From: Paracoccaceae bacterium
Lineage (GTDB): Bacteria; Pseudomonadota; Alphaproteobacteria; Rhodobacterales; Rhodobacteraceae
Direction of reading: 5' to 3'
NCBI GenBank assembly: GCA_007692585.1
Contig: REBU01000115.1
Coordinates: 1-51,096, forward strand
DNA length: 51,096 bases
Position numbers and translations under genes: made by a program. Position 1 is the stretch's first letter. Each line of letters begins with the position of its first letter. Shown here piece after piece: positions 46,877 through 51,096 of the stretch. Below the pieces are notes generated by a model. The model did no database searches. It was not told the origin of the DNA and saw only the letters and a program-made list of their open reading frames with translations.

Positions 46877-48070
46877 TTATTGCAGCACGCTCATCGGATC
46901 GACACTGTTCATCCCGCGCCGCACTTCGAAATGCAAAAAGCTGGGGTCGCCCGAACGCACGCGCCCGATTGTCTGACCTTGTGACACGGTTGCCCCGCGC
47001 GTGACGGTGAGATTGTCGAGCTGCGCATAAACTGACAGCAATCCGTTATCGTGCTGGATCACGACGACGGGCACCTTGTTGGTGTCTTCGGTGATCGCAG
47101 CAACGCGGCCAGCTGCTGCGGCGCGGACAGCCGTTCCGGGGCTTGCGGCGATACCGATCCCTTCATTGCGTCCTGGAGCATAGGCGCGGATGATTCGGCC
47201 CTCCACTGGCATTGAAAAGCGCGGGCGCGTGGCTTCTGTACGCTCCTGGGACAGTGCGGGCGACGGAGGACGGGCCTCTGCGGCAGCGGCCTCGGCTTCT
47301 CGCGCCGGCGGTTCGGGGGGCGGCAGGGGCTGAGATGCGCTCGGCGGTGTCGGCGTGGCGCTGCCTGCACCCGGAGGTGTGACAGCCGGGGCAGGTGCGG
47401 GCGCGGGTGTTGGCGCAGCCGCAGCTGTGCGGACCGGCGCGGGCTGGTCAGCGACCGGGATCAGCAGAACCTGACCCTCGCGCACGCGCATTTCCGGGTC
47501 GAGCCCGTTCCACTCGGCCAGAGCGCGCGGCGCGACATTATAGAGCCGCGCGATCTGGAACGCCGTCTCACCACGTTGCACACGGTGCTGGCGCGGCTGG
47601 CTTTCGGCAGGTTGTGTGACCACGGGGCGCGGCGCAGTGGGCGCGGGCGAAGTGCCTTCGGCGCGGGCAATGGCCGTGTCGGCCAAGGTCGAGATCTCGA
47701 TGGCGCCGCCAGACTGGGCTGCCGGGGCAGGGGTGTCAATCATGCGCGGCAGCGCCAGCACCTCGCCGCCGCGCAGATTGGTTGTAACATCCAGCGCATT
47801 GTGTCGTGCAAGTTCGGTTTCCGACATGCCAAGGCGCTGTGCGACGCTGCCGACCGTCTCGCCTGGGCGCGCAATGGCGACCTGATAATCCGGATAGGTG
47901 ATCACTCCGCGCGCATCGGCCCGTGGCCGCGCTGCCGTCGCCTGTCGTGCCGCGTCAGCAGTGGACAGCCCGTTGGAGGGGCTGCGCATGTCCAGATCGA
48001 AATCCGCACAGGCGCTCAGCGCGACAAGCGCCGCACTGCACAGCAACAGTGTTCGTGTCTGAAAAGCCAT
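46877..48070 (-). CDS. nlpD: NlpD-like LysM/degenerate M23 lipoprotein
   Basis: 397-aa outer-envelope lipoprotein. Signal peptide with lipobox LLLCSAALVALSAC (Cys21), two LysM peptidoglycan-binding repeats (VAIARPGETVGSVAQRLGMS near 60 and HRVQRGETAFQIARLYNV near 160), a long Pro/Ala linker and a C-terminal LytM domain. The zinc motif is broken: where active enzymes have HLHFEV this has FLHFEV, and YAHL is YAQL, so it is a non-catalytic amidase activator like E. coli NlpD/EnvC. Downstream of surE and pcm, the classic nlpD place. A start at 48070 is supported by AGGGCAG. Confidence 0.92.
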   Translation of the reverse strand: MAFQTRTLLLCSAALVALSACADFDLDMRSPSNGLSTADAARQATAARPRADARGVITYPDYQVAIARPGETVGSVAQRLGMSETELARHNALDVTTNLRGGEVLALPRMIDTPAPAAQSGGAIEISTLADTAIARAEGTSPAPTAPRPVVTQPAESQPRQHRVQRGETAFQIARLYNVAPRALAEWNGLDPEMRVREGQVLLIPVADQPAPVRTAAAAPTPAPAPAPAVTPPGAGSATPTPPSASQPLPPPEPPAREAEAAAAEARPPSPALSQERTEATRPRFSMPVEGRIIRAYAPGRNEGIGIAASPGTAVRAAAAGRVAAITEDTNKVPVVVIQHDNGLLSVYAQLDNLTVTRGATVSQGQTIGRVRSGDPSFLHFEVRRGMNSVDPMSVLQ

Positions 48071-48141
48071 CTGCTCTGCCCTCATTTCTTGCGCAGCCCT
48101 TGCGACATTCATCCTGTCGGCTTTACGGGTCGCTTTTTGCG

Positions 48142-48789
48142 TTATTGTCCCAGACCTTCGATCAGGGGCACAAAGCGCACCGCGCGCAATTCTTCATACT
48201 CATACCCGTCTTCGCGCCGGATCACTCTGATCAGCGTCTGCACTGTATCAGACTGACCAACCGGCACCATCATGATACCGCCAATCCGCAGTTGCGCCAA
48301 GAGCGGCCCAGGGGGGTCTTCTGCCGCTGCAGTCACGATAATGCGATCAAACGGGGCGAGATCGGGCAAACCATGGCTGCCATCTGTCACCATGGCGGTC
48401 ACATTGGTCAGGCCCAGCCGGTCAAACACGGCCTGAGCGCCCTGCGCCAGTGTGCGGTGGCGCTCCACTGTGTAGACGCGCCGTGCGAGTTGGCTGAGGA
48501 TCGCTGCCTGGTAGCCCGAGCCGGTGCCGATTTCCAGCACCTTGTCGCGCGGACCGACTTGCAGCGCCTCGGTCATCAGTGCCACGACAGAAGGCTGGCT
48601 GATCGTCTGGCCGCAGGCAATCGGCAGGGGCATGTCCTCATAGGCGCGATCCGCGAAGATGCCGGTGACGAAAGCGCGGCGGTCGATCTTCTCCATCGCC
48701 TGCAACACGCGGGTGTCAGTGACCCCGCGCGAGCGGATGGTGAAGATGAAGCGCATCCGCGCCTCGGCCAGTTGCGCATCCTGCGTCAT
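48142..48789 (-). CDS. pcm: Protein-L-isoaspartate O-methyltransferase
   Basis: Repairs isoaspartyl residues with SAM. 215 aa. The family signature is [20 protein letters not shown] near residue 60, motif [19 protein letters not shown] near 83, and post-[16 protein letters not shown]. The start overlaps the surE stop by four bases (ATGA), and an nlpD-like gene follows: the widespread surE-pcm-nlpD order linked to stationary-phase survival. Confidence 0.97.
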   Translation of the reverse strand: MTQDAQLAEARMRFIFTIRSRGVTDTRVLQAMEKIDRRAFVTGIFADRAYEDMPLPIACGQTISQPSVVALMTEALQVGPRDKVLEIGTGSGYQAAILSQLARRVYTVERHRTLAQGAQAVFDRLGLTNVTAMVTDGSHGLPDLAPFDRIIVTAAAEDPPGPLLAQLRIGGIMMVPVGQSDTVQTLIRVIRREDGYEYEELRAVRFVPLIEGLGQ

Positions 48790-49571
48790 TCCAGCGCCTT
48801 TCGCACATCATCAAGCGCGTCATGGGCGGTCAGATCCGCGCGCATCGGAGTGACCGAGATATAGCCCTCGAGATTGACTGCCGCATCCGTGCCAGGGGCG
48901 GTGGGCAGATGCTGCGGTCCACCCTTGATCCACAGAAACTTGCGTCCGGTGGGCGATGTCTGAGCCTCGACGCCGAAAAACGTGTCTTTTCTGTACCCTT
49001 GCGGGGCGACCTTCATGCCCTTGACCGCGTCGCGCCCAATGGGCGGGAAGTTGACATTGTAGAACAGCCGGTAATCGCCCTGATCCCAGATCGCGTCTTT
49101 CAGAAGTTTCTCGACCACGGCCTGCCCATGCCCGATGGCGGCATCGAACGCCGAAGGCAGGTCTTCTGTCTCCGGCCCCATATACTGCGAGAGCGCAATG
49201 GCGGGCAGACCTTGCAACGCGGCTTCCATCGCGCCACCGACAGTCCCCGAATAAAGCACGTTTTCCGCCGAGTTATTGCCGCGATTGACACCAGAGAGGA
49301 CCAGATCGGGCCGCGCCCCTTGCAGCACGTCGTAAAGCCCCGCGAGCACGCAATCCGCGGGCGAGCCTTCTGCCGCATAGCGCCCGGACCCAAGCTTGGC
49401 GATCATCATCGGATGAGTGTAGCTGATACAATGACCCACGCCGGATTGCTCAAAGGCGGGGGCAACGATCCAGACTTCGCCCTTGGGGCCAGCGACGGCC
49501 CGCGCGATCTGCTCCAGCACCTCCAGCCCCGGTGCGTTGATCCCGTCATCATTGGTTACCAGAATGCGCAT
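48786..49571 (-). CDS. surE: 5'/3'-nucleotidase SurE
   Basis: Metal-dependent phosphatase of 261 aa acting on nucleoside monophosphates and exopolyphosphate, part of stationary-phase survival. Metal ligands are in [17 protein letters not shown] at the start and [21 protein letters not shown] near 95; the conserved [15 protein letters not shown] near 40 binds substrate. It is the first gene of the surE-pcm-nlpD group on the minus strand. Confidence 0.97.
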   Translation of the reverse strand: MRILVTNDDGINAPGLEVLEQIARAVAGPKGEVWIVAPAFEQSGVGHCISYTHPMMIAKLGSGRYAAEGSPADCVLAGLYDVLQGARPDLVLSGVNRGNNSAENVLYSGTVGGAMEAALQGLPAIALSQYMGPETEDLPSAFDAAIGHGQAVVEKLLKDAIWDQGDYRLFYNVNFPPIGRDAVKGMKVAPQGYRKDTFFGVEAQTSPTGRKFLWIKGGPQHLPTAPGTDAAVNLEGYISVTPMRADLTAHDALDDVRKALE

Positions 49572-49629
49572 AAAGCCCCCTTTGCCCCTGCGCTCTGCTT
49601 AGAACAGCGTCATGGGGCGGGCAAGGGGC

Positions 49630-50802
49630 TCAGTCCTGATAGTTCGGCTCTGGTGGAAGATTGGGCGAGGCAAGGCGCGGTTTCGCCTGCCTGTCACGCA
49701 GTGAGACATGCACCGGATCTTCTGCGCCAACTTGCCTGCGCCGCCACAGCGGCAGATACAGCCCGATCGGCCAGAGCGTGCCGTGACGCAGGCGCGGGAT
49801 CAGACCCGTCAGCCGCCAAAAGATATTGAGTGAGTCCTGCGCGGGCGCCATCGGGTCAGGGGGAACATATCGCGGATGCGGCTTATCTCCGAGCCTGCCC
49901 AATACGAGGCGCTTTACAGTCGTCTCGCTATAGTGGACGCCCAGTGCGCGGGTCTCGTCGATCATCCAGTTCAGCGCGACCTTGCCCAGCCCCGCATGCT
50001 TTTCAGGGTAGCCGCCGCCGACATCGGCATGCACCCCGGCGAACCAAAGCTCGCGCGTATCCTGCGGGCGCGGTTTGCCACGCTTGAAGCGGTTGCCATA
50101 GCAGAGCTGCCCGAGCGGCCAGCGGAGCGGATGATAAAGCGCGCGCCGCTCATCAAGCGCCACGGCATGACGCACTGCGGCGACGGAAGGGTTGCGGCTG
50201 GTATTGGCATGTGCCCGAAACCGCGGGCCATTCTGGCCCCATTCGAACACCGAACTGACCGTATCAAACAGTCCCAGACAATCAATCGGAACCAGTCGCG
50301 GGCGCAGCACCCGATACCACAGATCCATCTCCGCCCAGTCGCCGGGGGCATCCGGCGTTTCCGCCACGCCTTTGTAGGTGCGGTAGGCCTGATCCAACAG
50401 GTTCAGATGGCGTGCCTCCATCAGCCCGAAGGCATTGAGAAACCCCGCCAGCACCCGCGCCGTGTAGGCCCCGCGCGAAAAGCCAAACAGGATGACGCGA
50501 TCCCGCTCCTGCACCCGCACGCCATCACGCTTGCCGTCGTCGTAATTGTCCACGAGAAAGCGATAGGCCTGTTTGACATTGGCATCCAATCCCCATCCGG
50601 TCGCGCGGTCAAACACCTCGCGCAATCGCGCGCGCCAGTAAAATAGCGTGCCTTCGCCGCCGAAGGTGCCGACCCCGGGGCTGTACCAGACCAGCTGGCG
50701 GTCTGATTTCTCCAGACTGCCGTAAAGCCGCAGGATATTGCTGCGATTCGCCTTCACAGTATTGGCCGTGCCGTCAAAAAGCAGAATGATCGTCTTTGTC
50801 AT
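49630..50802 (-). CDS. DUF2235 alpha/beta-hydrolase protein
   Basis: 390-aa protein of the DUF2235 family, which includes some type VI secretion phospholipase effectors (Tle1) and many housekeeping relatives. The Ser nucleophile is in VILFGFSRGAYTARVLAGFL near residue 105 (GxSxG), and Asp/His are in CLGLFDTVSSV and WFAGVHADVGGGYPE. The start is set by AGGAGGACGGACG-ATG. No VgrG, immunity or T6SS genes are adjacent, so an effector role has no support here. Confidence 0.87.
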   Translation of the reverse strand: MTKTIILLFDGTANTVKANRSNILRLYGSLEKSDRQLVWYSPGVGTFGGEGTLFYWRARLREVFDRATGWGLDANVKQAYRFLVDNYDDGKRDGVRVQERDRVILFGFSRGAYTARVLAGFLNAFGLMEARHLNLLDQAYRTYKGVAETPDAPGDWAEMDLWYRVLRPRLVPIDCLGLFDTVSSVFEWGQNGPRFRAHANTSRNPSVAAVRHAVALDERRALYHPLRWPLGQLCYGNRFKRGKPRPQDTRELWFAGVHADVGGGYPEKHAGLGKVALNWMIDETRALGVHYSETTVKRLVLGRLGDKPHPRYVPPDPMAPAQDSLNIFWRLTGLIPRLRHGTLWPIGLYLPLWRRRQVGAEDPVHVSLRDRQAKPRLASPNLPPEPNYQD

Positions 50803-50849
50803 CGTCCGTCCTCCTGCCACGCGACTGCGATTCTAGCAAAAAACGAGGC

Positions 50850-50878
50850 TTGCGTCACGCGCAGGCTCACCCTACACG
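50850..50878 (+). promoter_or_regulatory. Predicted promoter of rnpB
   Basis: TTGCGT (50850-50855) and TACACG (50873-50878) are 17 bases apart, giving a start near 50884. It lies between the divergent DUF2235 gene and the RNase P RNA. Confidence 0.6.
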
Positions 50879-50882
50879 GTCT

Positions 50883-51096
50883 CGCGATGCGGAAGGTCGG
50901 ATGACCGCGTGCCCTGATCAGGGCGCGAGGAAAGTCCGGGCTCCATGAGGCAAGGGTGCCGGGTAACGCCCGGCTGGGGTAACCCAAGGGAAAGCGCCAC
51001 AGAAAACAAACCACCATGCATGCATGGCAAGGGTGAAACGGTGGGGTAAGAGCCCACCGCGGGACGGGCAACCGGACCGGCACGGCAAGCCCCACC
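50883..51096 (+). ncRNA. rnpB: RNase P RNA (3' truncated by the window)
   Basis: Bacterial type A RNase P RNA. Hallmarks are GAGGAAAGTCCGGGCTCC near 50930, CACAGAAAACAAACC near 50999, GGGTGAAACGGTGGGGTAAG near 51031, and GCCCACCGC, all in order with the usual alphaproteobacterial spacing. The 5' end is approximate and the 3' half, including the distal P1 strand, lies beyond the window. Confidence 0.95.

Noticed and set aside
49630-50802. Type VI secretion lipase effector (Tle1)
   Set aside because: DUF2235 fits, but no VgrG, immunity or other secretion genes are adjacent; a housekeeping hydrolase is as likely.

Overview
The window is GC-rich alphaproteobacterial chromosome. It most likely comes from the Rhodobacterales (Rhodobacteraceae / Roseobacter group). 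The evidence is a crotonyl-CoA carboxylase/reductase (ethylmalonyl-CoA pathway), adjacent sciP and ctrA cell-cycle genes, a perfect alphaproteobacterial LexA site (GTTC-N7-GTTC), a perfect FnrL-type site, a REP-like hairpin cluster of the kind common in this order, and an alpha-type RNase P RNA cut by the right edge. Species cannot be named from the sequence. It is mostly core chromosome: no insertion sequence, prophage, CRISPR array or tRNA gene was seen.

Layout. 1-3.4 kb (+): two permeases of a nucleoside/purine-type ABC importer (the first cut by the window edge), a TauE-type anion exporter and its TIGR02186 partner. 3.4-11.8 kb (mostly -): a stand-alone AsnC-type effector domain, a RecD-like helicase, a small conserved-looking ORF, ccr, a PlsB-like acyltransferase, ndk, rimO and a geranylgeranyl-reductase-family flavoprotein. 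12-20.9 kb: a branched-chain amino acid (Liv) ABC operon on the minus strand. It carries two extra coupled genes, a secreted unknown and a MobA-like nucleotidyltransferase, and is flanked by two plus-strand surface glycosyltransferases (GT61 and CAP10/GT90). 20.9-27.7 kb: guaA and glycerate kinase (-), then fabG, acpP, fabF and mltG (+). 27.7-33.2 kb (-): a ribbon-helix-helix regulator with a small membrane protein behind a symmetric operator, pyrE-pyrC, an unknown, then rsmA-pdxA, with a predicted FNR-controlled small RNA on the plus strand between the last two groups. 33.3-42.5 kb: mnmA (-), then sciP, ctrA, ligA, recG, a LexA-site-linked 33-codon membrane-protein ORF, trmFO and gluQ (+). 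42.5-51.1 kb: hisI, a scaffold-like Fe-S protein, a fused acetate kinase-PduL enzyme, an L,D-transpeptidase, eda, a surE-pcm-nlpD group, a DUF2235 hydrolase and the 5' part of rnpB.

How the parts work together. Several genes serve envelope and lipid building (ccr supplying carboxylated CoA intermediates, acyltransferase, fabG/acpP/fabF, mltG, L,D-transpeptidase, the NlpD-like factor, two glycosyltransferases). Others serve nucleotide supply (pyrE, pyrC, guaA, ndk, surE), translation quality (rimO, rsmA, mnmA, trmFO, gluQ) and replication/repair and cell cycle (ctrA, sciP, ligA, recG).

The most interesting unexplained items are: (1) a tiny single-pass membrane protein under a perfect LexA site with its own terminator, resembling in design the Caulobacter SOS division inhibitor SidA; (2) a probable anaerobically induced small RNA with an exposed CCUCC anti-Shine-Dalgarno motif; (3) one polypeptide joining acetate kinase to a PduL phosphotransacylase; (4) a two-gene RHH/membrane-protein cassette behind an operator of three TGCGCA sites spaced exactly 11 bp apart.
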